From the NCBI RefSeq assembly GCF_003363155.1, contig NZ_QRBE01000004.1, positions 34,003 to 98,002 of the forward strand: a stretch of 64,000 bases of DNA. The letters are read 5' to 3'. Under the pieces are notes generated by a model. It did not search any database. It saw only the letters and a list, made by a program, of their open reading frames with translations, and had not been told where the DNA came from. This document shows positions 26,335 to 36,255 of the stretch, one piece after another. This DNA comes from Dyella monticola (GTDB lineage: Bacteria; Pseudomonadota; Gammaproteobacteria; Xanthomonadales; Rhodanobacteraceae). A program made the position numbers and the translations under genes. Position 1 is the stretch's first letter. The number at the start of each line of letters is the position of its first letter.

Positions 26335-28827
26335 ATGTCCAAACCGAGGCTCCCCGCCGAAGGCCATCCCGAGGACCCCTGGTCCGGGAACCCGCTGCTC
26401 GCGCATGTCGTGCAGAGCGTGCCCGCGCTCATTACCTATATCGACCCGCAGGAGCGCTTTGTCTTTGCCAATGAGGCGCATCGCCGCTGGTTCGAGATCG
26501 ACCCGGGCGACATCATGGGCCGCGCGGTCGTCGAGGTGCTCGATCCGGAAAGCTACCTGCGCGTGCGCGCCGCGCTGCTGCAGGCACTGAGCGGCCACGA
26601 TTCCAGCTACGAAGGGCAGCTTTTCAGTCGCCCGCAACAGCGCTACGTGCATGGCAGCTTCACGCCCGATCGCGACGAAACCGGCCGCCTGCGCGGCGTA
26701 CTCACCGTATTCACCGACATCACCGAACGCCACGCATTGGAAGAACAATTGCGCGAAAGCGAGCAGCGCTTCTCGCAGGCCTTCCAACATGCTGCGATCG
26801 GCATGGCGATGACCCTTCCGGATGGACGCTATCAGCGCGTGAACGCCGCGTTGTGCGACATGTTGGGCTATACCGAAACGCAGCTGCGCACCATTACCTG
26901 GCGCGAGTTGACTCACCCGGACGACCTCCCGCTGAGCGAGGCGCTGTGCGCGCAGGTGATGAGCGGCAAGCGTGAAGCGTTCCAGACCGAGAAGCGCTAC
27001 ATCCACCGCGACGGCCACATCGTGCACGTACAGCTCAGCGTCTCGCAGGTACGCAGCGAAGCCGGGCAGCTCAACTACCTGGTGAGCCAGGTGCAGGACA
27101 TCACCAAGCGCAAGCAATACGAAGAGGCGCTGTTTCGCGAACGCCAGCTCGCCGAAGTGACGTTGAATTCGATCGGTGATGCAGTGATTACCACCGATAT
27201 CTCACTCCTCATCACCTCGCTCAACCCCATTGCCGAGGCGATGACCGGCTGGTCCAACGCCGAAGCCAAGGGTAGTTCGCTGGATGATGTGTTCCGCCTG
27301 CGCGACATCAACAATCGGCAACCGCTGGACAATCCGCTGCGCCAGGCGATGCGACGCAACACCCTGGTGGATTTCAGCGGGCGCGCGATTCTGCTTCACC
27401 GCAACGGTTTCGAAACCCCTATCGAAACCTCGACCGCGCTCATCCACGATCACACCGGCACCGTCACCGGCGGCGTACTCGTATGCCATGACATCAGTGA
27501 AAACCGCACGCTGGCGCTGAAGCTGATCCAGCTTGCGCAGCACGACTCGCTCACGGGACTACCCAATCGCAGCCTGCTGTATGCGCGCATCGAGCAGGCC
27601 ATGGCGATGGCCATGCAACGTCACCGTCAGTGCGGCATCTTCTACATCGATCTGGACCACTTCCGCCGCATCAACGATACCTTCGGCCATGGCGTGGGCG
27701 ACCAGGTGCTGCAGGCGGTCGCGCAGCAGATCCGCAGCACGTTGCGCGACAGCGAGGATATGGCGTTTCGCTACAACGGCGATGAGTTCGTGGTACTGCT
27801 CCCTCGTGTGGAGGATACGGATGAAGCGGCGGGCTTCGCCCAACGCTTGCTGGACGCCTGCATGCAGACGCAAGTTTCGCATCTGCCGCCGCTCGATATC
27901 CGCGCCAGCATCGGCATCAGCCTGTTTCCGCACGACGGTACCGAACCGGATGCGCTCGTGCGCAACGCCGATGCGGCGATGTATGAAGTAAAGACGCAGG
28001 GCCGTCACGGCTACCGCTTCTACGCACCGGAGATGAGCCAGCGCTCCGCTGCCAGCCAACGCATCGAAGACGTGCTGCGCCACGCCCTGGCACATGGGGA
28101 GCTTGCCTTGCGCTATCAACCGAAGGTGGATGCCCAGTACGGCCACATCGTCGGTGCCGAAGCGCTGCTTCGCCTGCATGTGAATGGTGTGGAAGCATTC
28201 ACGCCGGATCAGTTCATTCCGGTGGCCGAAGACACCGGCCTGATCGTTTCCATCGGTACCTGGGCATTGCGCGAAGCGTGTTTGCAAGCACGCGCATGGC
28301 AGCGCGATGGTCGCCCGCTGCCGATCTCGGTCAACGTCTCACCACTGCAATTTCAGTACGCCGGTTTCTATGAGCGGATGGACGGCATCCTCAATGAAAC
28401 CGGCCTGGACCCCAGCCTGCTGGAGTTGGAACTGACCGAGCGCACGATGATGACCGGCGGCGACGGCACCATCCGCCTGCTGCGTCGCATCCGCCAGCGC
28501 GGTGTGCGCTTGTCGCTCGACGATTTCGGCATGGGCTACAGCAGCCTCTCCTACCTCAAGCATTTCCCTGTCGATGCCCTGAAGATCGACCGTGCCTTCG
28601 TGCGCGACATCACGCAGGACGCGGAAACCGCTGCGATCACCAGCGCGATCATCGCGATGGCGCGCAGCCTCAACAAAGACGTGATCGCCGAAGGTGTGGA
28701 AACGGAACTGCAAAGCGCGTTTCTGCGCGAAGCCGGATGCTCGCAGATGCAGGGCTTCTTGTTCGGCGCGGCGATGACGCCCAAGGCCTTCGAGGAACGA
28801 TTGACGGTGCCATCGCTGCTGCCGTAA
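26335..28827 (+). CDS. PAS-PAS-PAS-GGDEF-EAL c-di-GMP signalling protein
   Basis: An 830-residue cytoplasmic sensor. Three PAS domains (about 20-130, 140-260 and 275-385) precede a GGDEF domain (about 395-560) and an EAL domain (about 580-825). The GGDEF signature is NGDEF at 481-485, with Asn in the first position, so cyclase activity may be reduced or lost. The EAL domain keeps EALLR (609-613), NVSPLQ, ELTE, DDFGMGYSSL, LKID and AEGVET, so phosphodiesterase activity is likely. GTG at 26308 is an alternative start nine codons upstream; neither has a strong ribosome-binding site. It converges with an HDOD gene. Confidence 0.88.
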   Translation: MSKPRLPAEGHPEDPWSGNPLLAHVVQSVPALITYIDPQERFVFANEAHRRWFEIDPGDIMGRAVVEVLDPESYLRVRAALLQALSGHDSSYEGQLFSRPQQRYVHGSFTPDRDETGRLRGVLTVFTDITERHALEEQLRESEQRFSQAFQHAAIGMAMTLPDGRYQRVNAALCDMLGYTETQLRTITWRELTHPDDLPLSEALCAQVMSGKREAFQTEKRYIHRDGHIVHVQLSVSQVRSEAGQLNYLVSQVQDITKRKQYEEALFRERQLAEVTLNSIGDAVITTDISLLITSLNPIAEAMTGWSNAEAKGSSLDDVFRLRDINNRQPLDNPLRQAMRRNTLVDFSGRAILLHRNGFETPIETSTALIHDHTGTVTGGVLVCHDISENRTLALKLIQLAQHDSLTGLPNRSLLYARIEQAMAMAMQRHRQCGIFYIDLDHFRRINDTFGHGVGDQVLQAVAQQIRSTLRDSEDMAFRYNGDEFVVLLPRVEDTDEAAGFAQRLLDACMQTQVSHLPPLDIRASIGISLFPHDGTEPDALVRNADAAMYEVKTQGRHGYRFYAPEMSQRSAASQRIEDVLRHALAHGELALRYQPKVDAQYGHIVGAEALLRLHVNGVEAFTPDQFIPVAEDTGLIVSIGTWALREACLQARAWQRDGRPLPISVNVSPLQFQYAGFYERMDGILNETGLDPSLLELELTERTMMTGGDGTIRLLRRIRQRGVRLSLDDFGMGYSSLSYLKHFPVDALKIDRAFVRDITQDAETAAITSAIIAMARSLNKDVIAEGVETELQSAFLREAGCSQMQGFLFGAAMTPKAFEERLTVPSLLP

Positions 28828-28860
28828 GCGTTGTATTCCGTCGCCGGGACGACGGGATGC

Positions 28861-29889
28861 TCACTGTGGCCGAAATGCCCGCCGCAATTCCTGCTGCGCG
28901 CGCTCCACCAACACATCCGGCAAGCGATCCGCGCGCGATTGCGCCGGAGGCGTGGCGCGATCGATCACATGATTGTCGGCCAGCATCTGGATCATCGACA
29001 GATGATCGGCGGCGAGCAGCGCATTGCCCAGTTCGGTGACGGGTGCACGCGCGCGCACTTCAAGGCGCTCGCGCAAGGCTTCGATCACGTTCGGTGGCAA
29101 TTCCCAATGTCTGGCGGCACGCAGCGACAAATGGTTGGCCAGATATACGTAATTGCTCAGGAAAGCGCGACTGAACACGCCCAGCGTCGGCGGGGCTTCT
29201 TGGTCGAGCACGCGAATCATTGCGCCGACACCGGCATTGCACACCACGCCGGCAAGATACGCTTCGAACGGATCGCCCTGCCCTTTGGCCAGGTACATGC
29301 AGGCGTGCGCACAACGCTCGGCGTGATCCCACAGACGCTGGCCCGCGGCGTGGCCGAGCATGCCGGCGCTGGCCTGGAGGATCGGCTTCATCACGTGCTG
29401 CGTGACCATCTGGCGCAGACCGTCATGGCCCAACAACACCACGGCGTGCTGCAGGCTGCTGATCGGGCGCGCGGTGCGGTAATGCGCACTACGGCTTACG
29501 CGCATCACTTCACCCACCAGCACCGGGTCGCGGCCGATCAACTTGGCAACCTTGGTGCCGTCGGAGTTTTCGCTCTTTAGCAGGCGCAGCAGCTGCGGCA
29601 GCACCTCCGGCAGGCGCGGCAGGGTGGAAATGTCGAAGCGATCGCCGCCGCACAGCTCGTCCAGGCGCCGCAGCATGACCTGCTCCTGCGGCCGCGAATC
29701 CACGACATCCGAACCGGGCATGCCGAGCACCAGGCGATAGAACCAGTCCTGCACATCGGCGCTGCTCAATGCAGGCGCCGGCGCCTCCGGTGGGGGCTGA
29801 TCTTCGGGCCATGGCAGCACCACGCTGAAGCGCGGCCGCTCTTTGGCTGGCTCTTCATGCACAAACAATCGTTTCCAGAAACCGGTCAT
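28861..29889 (-). CDS. HDOD domain protein
   Basis: A 342-residue protein with an HDOD domain (about 90-290: LPEVLPQLLRLLKSENSDGTKVAKLIGRDPVL, then SLQHAVVLLGHDGLRQMV). HDOD proteins are signalling adaptors without a proven enzymatic activity. I place the start at MTGFWKRLFV (29889), because the longer frame to 30111 reads through intergenic repeat sequence. It is the second HDOD protein within 8 kb; the two are not close copies. Confidence 0.82.
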   Translation of the reverse strand: MTGFWKRLFVHEEPAKERPRFSVVLPWPEDQPPPEAPAPALSSADVQDWFYRLVLGMPGSDVVDSRPQEQVMLRRLDELCGGDRFDISTLPRLPEVLPQLLRLLKSENSDGTKVAKLIGRDPVLVGEVMRVSRSAHYRTARPISSLQHAVVLLGHDGLRQMVTQHVMKPILQASAGMLGHAAGQRLWDHAERCAHACMYLAKGQGDPFEAYLAGVVCNAGVGAMIRVLDQEAPPTLGVFSRAFLSNYVYLANHLSLRAARHWELPPNVIEALRERLEVRARAPVTELGNALLAADHLSMIQMLADNHVIDRATPPAQSRADRLPDVLVERAQQELRRAFRPQ

Positions 29890-29965
29890 ATACCGCCCAG
29901 GCTCGTCCCCTCGAAACAGATATCGGCAGGTATTTGCGGGGCTTGATGGCACCTTCGACTCGAAG

Positions 29966-30395
29966 CCCCTCCCTGCGGTTAGGGTGGGGAGGGGTGACGT
30001 GAGCGGAGCTCGCGTCGCGTCAGTATCACCGCAAGATGGCTTCACCCCGCCCCAACCCTCCCCTACTGCACACAAAAAAGGGAGCGCATGCACAGCATCG
30101 GCCCGACTCACGGCATCTGCGCCGCTCAGGTCTATTCACTACGAGAAACCGTTCCCCTGCTTGCAGAGGAGGGCTAGGGTGGGGTGACGCGAACGAAGCT
30201 CGCGTTGTATTGGTATCAGCGCAAGATGGCTTCACCCCAACCCTCCCCTACTACACGCACGGGAGGGAGCGCATGCATAGCACCGACCCGACTCACGGCA
30301 GCTGCTCCGCTCAGGTTTAGTCACTGCGAGAAACCATCCCCTCCCCTGCTTGCAGGGGAGGGTTAGGGTGGGGTGACGCGAGCGAAGCTCGCGTC
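29966..30395. repeat. Array of palindromic repeat pairs with a 190-bp tandem period
   Basis: Between the HDOD and M61 genes (29890-30416) there is no gene. GCAAGATGGCTTCACCCC recurs at 30031 and 30221, a 190-bp tandem unit that carries CCCTCCCCTACT, CGACTCACGGCA, CCCCTGCTTGCAG and GGGGTGACGCGA blocks. A partial third unit precedes it. The units are an expanded version of the repeat pairs at 9704 and 22991. Confidence 0.8.
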
Positions 30396-30416
30396 TTCCA
30401 TGTCCCAGCCGAGTAA

Positions 30417-32369
30417 TTACTTGGTACGCGGCGTCACGATCGCCCCGATCAGATCCTTGCCTTCGGCACGCACCAGGTGCGGATAGCGCAGGCCTTCGTG
30501 GTAGTCGATCTTCACGGTGCTGTAGACATCCACGTTCTTCACCAGCAGCTCGATCGGCGCCGAGGAAGTCTTGGCGGCGGTGACCGCATCCTTGATGGCA
30601 TCGGCGGAGAAATCGTGCCCGTTGACCGCGACGATGGTCATATCCGGCACCAGGCCTGCCTTGAACGCCGGCCCGTTCCACTGCACGTCGCCGATGCGGC
30701 CTTTGCCGTTGATGATCAAGCCGATTGAATAGGCCAGGTTGACACCACCGTGGCGCAGGCTCGCCATCGCCTTTTCCTCGCCGTTGGGCTTGTCGTCAAA
30801 GACCAGCTTCCAGCCGCCGCGTTCGATGCCATGCTCAGGCAGGTCACCGCCGGTGTAATCCAGACGATCGCGCAGGAACTTCGCCCAGTCGAACGGCTGC
30901 ACCTGGTTGAGCGTCTTGACCACGTCATCGAACGTGTAGGTCTTGGTGACGTAGCTGCCGTTGTCCATGCCATAGAAGGCATGCGCGAAATCATCCAGCG
31001 AGTGCTTGCCGCCGCTGAGGTCGCGGATCTTGGTGTCGACGTCCAGCCACAGCAATTGGCCTTCCGGATAGAAATCCGTGTCGCGGATCCAGTTGATCCA
31101 GCTTTCCGACCCGTAGTACGTAAGCGGCGCGGCATCGGCGGTATCCTGCAGCGAACGCCACGCGCGGCCGGTGCGATAGGTCATCGAGGCGGCAATGTTG
31201 GCCATGGAGTCGCGATACTGGTCCGGCGTCCACAAGCCCGCACGCGCGGTGAGCACGCCGCACCAGTAATCGGTAAGCCCTTCGTACACCCACAGCAGAT
31301 CATCCTGCATCGGCACGTTGAAGTTGGGCGTCCACAAATCGGCCGGGCGACGGAATTTGCCGTTCCACGAGTGCACGAATTCGTGCGGCATCAGGCTGGC
31401 GGCAACCAAATGCATGTCGTCGTCGGTGAAGAAATCTTCCGGCAGACGATCGTCGCTGGACTGATGGTGTTCCAGGCCGAAATGCCCGGTGTGATCGGAC
31501 AGCGTGAGCAGGAAGTCGTAATGCGAATAGTGATGTGCGCCGAACAGGAAGTTGGTCTGGGCGACCACGTTGCGCTGCTGCTGGAGCTGCTTGTCGGTGA
31601 GCTTCACCGCCTTGGCCGAATCACCCACCACGTTCAAATGCACCGTTGTGCCGCCCTTGGGCGTGAGGTCGACGCGGTTGAAATAGGCACCGGCGATCAT
31701 CGGTGAATCAACGAAATTGTTGAAGCTCAGCGGCTTGAAGTGGATGGTGTTACCCGACCGGCTATCCACCTCCAACGCAGAGCCGAACTGCCAGCCTTGC
31801 GGCAATTCCACGGTCGGTTGGATCTGGATCTGCCGCGTGTAGTAACCGGCGGGATAGAACGCCACCTGATTGAATTCCATATCGGCCAGATTCGGCGAGG
31901 TGGACACGCTCGCGCCAAAGTTGCTGCCCTCGCCTTCGCCGGGCGAGAGGAACTGGAATTGGAGATCGAGCTGGCTCACACCCTCCGGCACATCCACGTG
32001 AATGGCGTACATCTCGCGCAGATCGCGGCGCCACGGCAGCTGCTTGCCGTTGGCCGTGATGATCAGGCCGGCCACGTTCGACACCGGGCCCGACGGCGCA
32101 TGTTCGCCGGGAATCCATTTCGGATAGAACAGCGTGAGCGGCCCGGACTTCACCGGAATGGTTTCGTGCGAACGGAAAATGCGCTTGGCCGCGTCGGTAA
32201 GATCCACATTCACCGTCAACATGCCCGCGTAGGGCTGATCGACGGGCGCCGGCACGTCACCGGAAAACGCCGCTTGCAAATCCGACTGTGCGGCAGCGGT
32301 GAACGACAAGGAACACGCCGCCACGACGGCGGCGGCAAGCAGGCTCAGACGCAAGGATGTGGGCTTCAC
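30417..32369 (-). CDS. M61 family aminopeptidase with PDZ domain
   Basis: A 650-residue exported metallopeptidase of the glycyl-aminopeptidase (M61) family. Signal peptide: SLRLSLLAAAVVAACSLSFTAAAQ. The zinc motif HEFVH is at 329-333, followed by SWNGKFRRP and a downstream Glu in WVYEGLTDYW. The C-terminal ~100 residues form a PDZ domain (NLAYSIGLIINGKGRIGDV, then VPDMTIVAVNGHDFSADAIKDAV). I chose GTG at 32369 because GGAG lies seven bases upstream and the signal peptide starts there. It probably trims peptides in the periplasm or outside the cell. Confidence 0.87.
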   Translation of the reverse strand: MKPTSLRLSLLAAAVVAACSLSFTAAAQSDLQAAFSGDVPAPVDQPYAGMLTVNVDLTDAAKRIFRSHETIPVKSGPLTLFYPKWIPGEHAPSGPVSNVAGLIITANGKQLPWRRDLREMYAIHVDVPEGVSQLDLQFQFLSPGEGEGSNFGASVSTSPNLADMEFNQVAFYPAGYYTRQIQIQPTVELPQGWQFGSALEVDSRSGNTIHFKPLSFNNFVDSPMIAGAYFNRVDLTPKGGTTVHLNVVGDSAKAVKLTDKQLQQQRNVVAQTNFLFGAHHYSHYDFLLTLSDHTGHFGLEHHQSSDDRLPEDFFTDDDMHLVAASLMPHEFVHSWNGKFRRPADLWTPNFNVPMQDDLLWVYEGLTDYWCGVLTARAGLWTPDQYRDSMANIAASMTYRTGRAWRSLQDTADAAPLTYYGSESWINWIRDTDFYPEGQLLWLDVDTKIRDLSGGKHSLDDFAHAFYGMDNGSYVTKTYTFDDVVKTLNQVQPFDWAKFLRDRLDYTGGDLPEHGIERGGWKLVFDDKPNGEEKAMASLRHGGVNLAYSIGLIINGKGRIGDVQWNGPAFKAGLVPDMTIVAVNGHDFSADAIKDAVTAAKTSSAPIELLVKNVDVYSTVKIDYHEGLRYPHLVRAEGKDLIGAIVTPRTK

Positions 32370-32563
32370 GCAATGACTCCGGCAGGTGTCGTCCAGGCAG
32401 ACACGCCTGCAGGGACGGCAGAATGATGACGACCGCTCATCGGGCGGTATGCCTGCGATGGTAGAGCCAAAACCCTGGGGCACTTCCCCTGCCAGAGGTC
32501 ATGTTGCGCACTGCAAGGGTGATATTGACGGCACCCCTGCGGTGCCGCGGTGCATCAAATTGC

Positions 32564-34105
32564 CTATTCGTGTTCGAGCTTGCTGTGTCGCATCCCGTAA
32601 CCGAAATAGATCAGGCAGCCCAGCACCATCCAGATGATGAAACGCTCGAAGGTAATCCACGGCAGGCCGCCAGTGCGGTGCCAGCCTTGTGCATCTGACC
32701 ACGGTACGCCGAAGATCAGCAGCAGCGAAAACAACACGCCCAGCGGCGCGACCAGGGCCAGCGCAGGTGCGCGGAAACTGCGCGCAATGTGTGGCTTGCG
32801 CAGCCGCAACACCAACACGGCGGTGCAAATAATGATGAAGGCGCTGAGCGTGCCGATATTCACCAGTTCGGCCACCTCGCCAATCGGCAACAAACCCGCC
32901 ACCAAGGCGGTAAACACGCCCAGGATCACCGTTGGCCGCGCCGGCGTGCCGAAGCGCGGATGGATGTGCGCAAACCACGCCGGCAACAAGCCGTCGCGAG
33001 CCAACGCGAACCAGATGCGTGCAGCGCCGAGCATGAAGGCGAACAGCACGCTCGTCACGCCGATGACTGCAGCGACCGCGATCGTCACGCTCACCCAATG
33101 CAATCCGATCGATTCAAATGCCTGCGACACCGACGCGTCACCGCCCAGATTGCTGTAGTGCGTGATACCGGTCAGCACCAGCGAGACAGCGATATACAGC
33201 ACCATGGCCACCGCCAGCGAAAGCAATACCGCGCGCGGCAGATCGCGTTGCGGATGCTTAGCTTCCTCCGCCGCCGTGGTCAAGGTGTCGTAACCGAACA
33301 CCGCAAAGAACACCACGCTCGCGCCCGTGAGTACACCCGCCCAGCCGAAATGCCCAACGCCTTGCGCATCGATCACGCGTGCCGGAATAAATGGCTGCCA
33401 GTTTGCCGCGCGAATATAAAAAACACCCACGCCGACCACCAGCAACACGCCCACCACCTTGATCGCTACCACCAGCGTATTGAAGCGCGCGCCCCACTCC
33501 GTTCGAATGGTCAATAATGCAGCCACCAGCAGCGAAATCGCCGCGGCAATCACGTTGAAACGATGCGCATCGCTGGGTCCCGCGATCGCTTGTCCGCCGT
33601 GCACACCAAAGAGCTGCTGCAGGTAATACTCCATCGTCTGCGCGCTCATGCTTTGCTGAGCCCATTCCGGCAGATGAACCCCCGCCGAACCCAGCAGCAC
33701 CTGCACATAGCCGGACCAACCGATGGCGACCACCGCCACGACCAATGCGTATTCCAGCAGTAAGTCCCAACCGATCACCCACGCGACGAACTCCCCCAGC
33801 ACCGCATAGCCATAGGTGTAGGCACTGCCGGTAACGGGAATGAGTCCAGCAAATTCCGCGTAGCACAACGCAGCGCATGCACTGCCAAAGCCCGCAATGA
33901 TGAAACTGAGCGCGACGGCCGGCCCGGCGTTCATCGCGGCCTGCTGCCCCGCCAATACAAAAATGCCTACACCAATGATTCCGCCGATACCGATGGCAGT
34001 GAGCTGCCACAAGCCCAGGACACGACGAAAATCGCCGCGACGATCTACTTCCGTCTGCAATTGCTCGACAGATTTATGGCGCAGCATCCGGCTTAGAAAG
34101 CGCAT
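32564..34105 (-). CDS. Cationic amino acid-type APC permease
   Basis: A 513-residue inner-membrane transporter with about 12-14 hydrophobic helices. GIGGIIGVGIFVLAGQQAA is the unwound first-helix motif of the APC superfamily, and FFAVFGYDTLTTAAEEAKHP marks the CAT subgroup. Substrate is not readable; related proteins take basic or broad-range amino acids. GGAG lies upstream of the ATG. The neighbouring M61 peptidase could supply amino acids, but the 194-bp gap shows no shared operon. Confidence 0.85.
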   Translation of the reverse strand: MRFLSRMLRHKSVEQLQTEVDRRGDFRRVLGLWQLTAIGIGGIIGVGIFVLAGQQAAMNAGPAVALSFIIAGFGSACAALCYAEFAGLIPVTGSAYTYGYAVLGEFVAWVIGWDLLLEYALVVAVVAIGWSGYVQVLLGSAGVHLPEWAQQSMSAQTMEYYLQQLFGVHGGQAIAGPSDAHRFNVIAAAISLLVAALLTIRTEWGARFNTLVVAIKVVGVLLVVGVGVFYIRAANWQPFIPARVIDAQGVGHFGWAGVLTGASVVFFAVFGYDTLTTAAEEAKHPQRDLPRAVLLSLAVAMVLYIAVSLVLTGITHYSNLGGDASVSQAFESIGLHWVSVTIAVAAVIGVTSVLFAFMLGAARIWFALARDGLLPAWFAHIHPRFGTPARPTVILGVFTALVAGLLPIGEVAELVNIGTLSAFIIICTAVLVLRLRKPHIARSFRAPALALVAPLGVLFSLLLIFGVPWSDAQGWHRTGGLPWITFERFIIWMVLGCLIYFGYGMRHSKLEHE

Positions 34106-34168
34106 CGCCTAGGACTCCCCGATCGCGAAAGAGCCCATCATAGCGAAAGCGTGGTGCCGGCAGCACTC

Positions 34169-35431
34169 TTATTGCAAAGGCTTTTGTGCGGTATGCCAAC
34201 GCGGCGGGCGAGCTATGCACAGCACGATAATCGCGCTGGAACCGAATGCGATAACCGCCGATCCACACGCGATCGGATTAAGGTGCGCCATGGCGAACCA
34301 CTGACCGGTAAGCTGCACCACGACGGCCGTTCCAACCGTGCGCATCAGCTCCAACCACAAACCGATGCGACGCCCTTCCATCAGGAATCCAAGCGTCAGC
34401 AGGCTATAGACCATATACATCGCGTACAAGGCGGCATGCGCAAGTTTCATGCTGGGCGCGGCATTTAAAAAATGCACGCCGATCATCAGCAACAACGCGA
34501 ATTGCACGACGCAATAAATCGTCCACGCGAAAGACATCGGCGGCCCGTAATGCGCATGGGTAATGTCGAACGCTGTCTTTGGAAAACGCACAGCCACATC
34601 CGCAGGACGCCAGCCCGGCCGCTTGACCCACACGCGCAACTTGTCCGACCAACGACGCGCATGCCAACTGTCGTTGAGCATCGCTCTATACACCTCCACA
34701 TTCGCCCACAGCGGATTCCAGCTCTGAAGGGGTGAACGCGTACCATAAATGGGCGGATCGTCGTCGTTCTCCTCCACGAAGGTGCCGAACAAGCGGTCCC
34801 ACAGGATCAGGATACCACCGTAATTGCGGTCCAGATAACGATCATTGACTGCATGATGCGCGCGATGGTTGGAGGGTGAACAAAACACGCGATCGAACCA
34901 TCCAAGCCGGTCGACCACTTCGGTATGCACCCAGAATTGATACAACAGATCGATCACCGCGATAACGGCAAATACGTCCGTGGGATAGCCGAGCAGGGCC
35001 ATCGGCAAATAGACAACCCACCCCAATAAAAAACCGCTGCCGGTTTGGCGCAGGGCGGTGCTGAGGTTGTAACGCTCGCTCTGGTGATGCACCACATGCG
35101 CTGCCCAGAGCACGTTCACTTCGTGCCCCCATCGATGCAGCCAGTAATAAAGCAAGTCATAGAGCAGCAGACCGCTGATCCAGACCCATAGGCTGTTCGC
35201 CGGCAAGTTCCACAGCGCCCAATGCGCGGCGCACCAGGCATAGATGCCGATGGTAAACAACTTGGTGAAGACGCCGACGATCTGCGAGACGACACCGAGG
35301 CTCAAACTGTTGATCGCATCATTGATGGCATACACATCGCGACCACGCCACCTTGCGACCCACAACTCGATACCGATCAACACGAAGAAGCCCGGTATCG
35401 CCCATGCCATGATGCGTTCGGGTGTAATCAT
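34169..35431 (-). CDS. Fatty acid hydroxylase / sterol desaturase family membrane protein
   Basis: A 420-residue integral membrane di-iron protein. The three His clusters are HRWGHE, HVVHHQSE and HRAHHAVN, spaced as in the family (about residues 99-210), between hydrophobic helices; more helices follow in the C-terminal third. It hydroxylates or desaturates a lipid; the substrate is unknown. AGGA lies five bases before the ATG. The DoxX gene lies upstream on the same strand, 85 bp away. Confidence 0.83.
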   Translation of the reverse strand: MITPERIMAWAIPGFFVLIGIELWVARWRGRDVYAINDAINSLSLGVVSQIVGVFTKLFTIGIYAWCAAHWALWNLPANSLWVWISGLLLYDLLYYWLHRWGHEVNVLWAAHVVHHQSERYNLSTALRQTGSGFLLGWVVYLPMALLGYPTDVFAVIAVIDLLYQFWVHTEVVDRLGWFDRVFCSPSNHRAHHAVNDRYLDRNYGGILILWDRLFGTFVEENDDDPPIYGTRSPLQSWNPLWANVEVYRAMLNDSWHARRWSDKLRVWVKRPGWRPADVAVRFPKTAFDITHAHYGPPMSFAWTIYCVVQFALLLMIGVHFLNAAPSMKLAHAALYAMYMVYSLLTLGFLMEGRRIGLWLELMRTVGTAVVVQLTGQWFAMAHLNPIACGSAVIAFGSSAIIVLCIARPPRWHTAQKPLQ

Positions 35432-35516
35432 CTCGGTCCTGTTGAATGGTCACTGTGCCCCCACGCCGCGCAGAACGCCGCGATCACATCAGCGCCGAGC
35501 AAGCCGGCACGACTCA

Positions 35517-35933
35517 CTACCGCCGATCGACAGAATACCTGCCTGGGCCCGTCGTACACAGCAGCAAAAGGCCACCGACAATGCTCATGTTCTTGTAGAA
35601 ATGGATCATGGTGTCCAGACGCAATCCACCGGTCAGTGCCCAGTATCGATGGCCGATCAGGGCAGTGATCAAGGTGTACAAGGCCAAGGCAAGCGCGAGC
35701 GGCCGGGTGTAAAAGCCGATCAGGATGGCCAGGCCCACAAAGAACTCCATGACGAGCGCACTGAAGGCAGCCAACGTGGGTAACGGCAAGCCCACCGCAG
35801 CCATGTATTGGGCAGTACCCGAAAAATTGAGGAATTTGTCCAAGCCGAAGATGACGAACAAGGCCATCAGGAACACACGAGCGACCAGCAGCAATTCGTC
35901 TTTGCGACGTTCGAACAACAGTGTGTATCGCAT
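35517..35933 (-). CDS. DoxX family membrane protein
   Basis: A 138-residue protein with four hydrophobic helices (LLVARVFLMALFVIFGLDKF, FSALVMEFFVGLAILIGFY, ALALALYTLITALIG, then MSIVGGLLLLCTTG). The start is the second of two nearby ATGs because GGAG is seven bases before it and only four before the first. DoxX-like proteins are linked to redox or oxidative-stress functions, but no precise role can be assigned. The 322 bp to the GH20 stop contain a short CCGCCCGTAAGGCGGGG hairpin at about 36074-36091, a possible terminator, and nothing else I recognise. Confidence 0.8.
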   Translation of the reverse strand: MRYTLLFERRKDELLLVARVFLMALFVIFGLDKFLNFSGTAQYMAAVGLPLPTLAAFSALVMEFFVGLAILIGFYTRPLALALALYTLITALIGHRYWALTGGLRLDTMIHFYKNMSIVGGLLLLCTTGPGRYSVDRR

Positions 35934-36255
35934 GATCATTCTCCTCTACAGAGAACAGCGCAGCCGGGTGCAGATCCGCCGGCTTGTCGACGATGCGATA
36001 TTCAGGCGGACCGCCCGGGAACCACTATGAAACAAATCGCTGTCCGTTCCAAGGGCAACGCGATCACACTTTAGGCCGCCCGTAAGGCGGGGTTTGAAAT
36101 AAGCCCCACCTTGCCCTCAAATGTGAAAACGGCAGCGCTGCAGAACCGAGCGTTGATAGGGAAGAGAAATTGCCGCGGCGCACCAGCCTGCTAGGTCTGG
36201 TTATAGCCAGCCGGTCGAAGCGACATGGCCGTTAGTGCAGGCAGCGCGATGGGTG

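Noticed and set aside
29890-30111. N-terminal extension of the HDOD protein (residues VGEGWGGVKPSCGDT and onward)
   Set aside because: The codons lie in the palindromic repeat array; the same peptide-like string appears wherever this repeat is translated.
29966-30395. Possible CRISPR array because of repeated blocks
   Set aside because: Units are about 190 bp with palindromic pairs and conserved spacers, unlike the 24-48-bp repeats with unique spacers of CRISPR.
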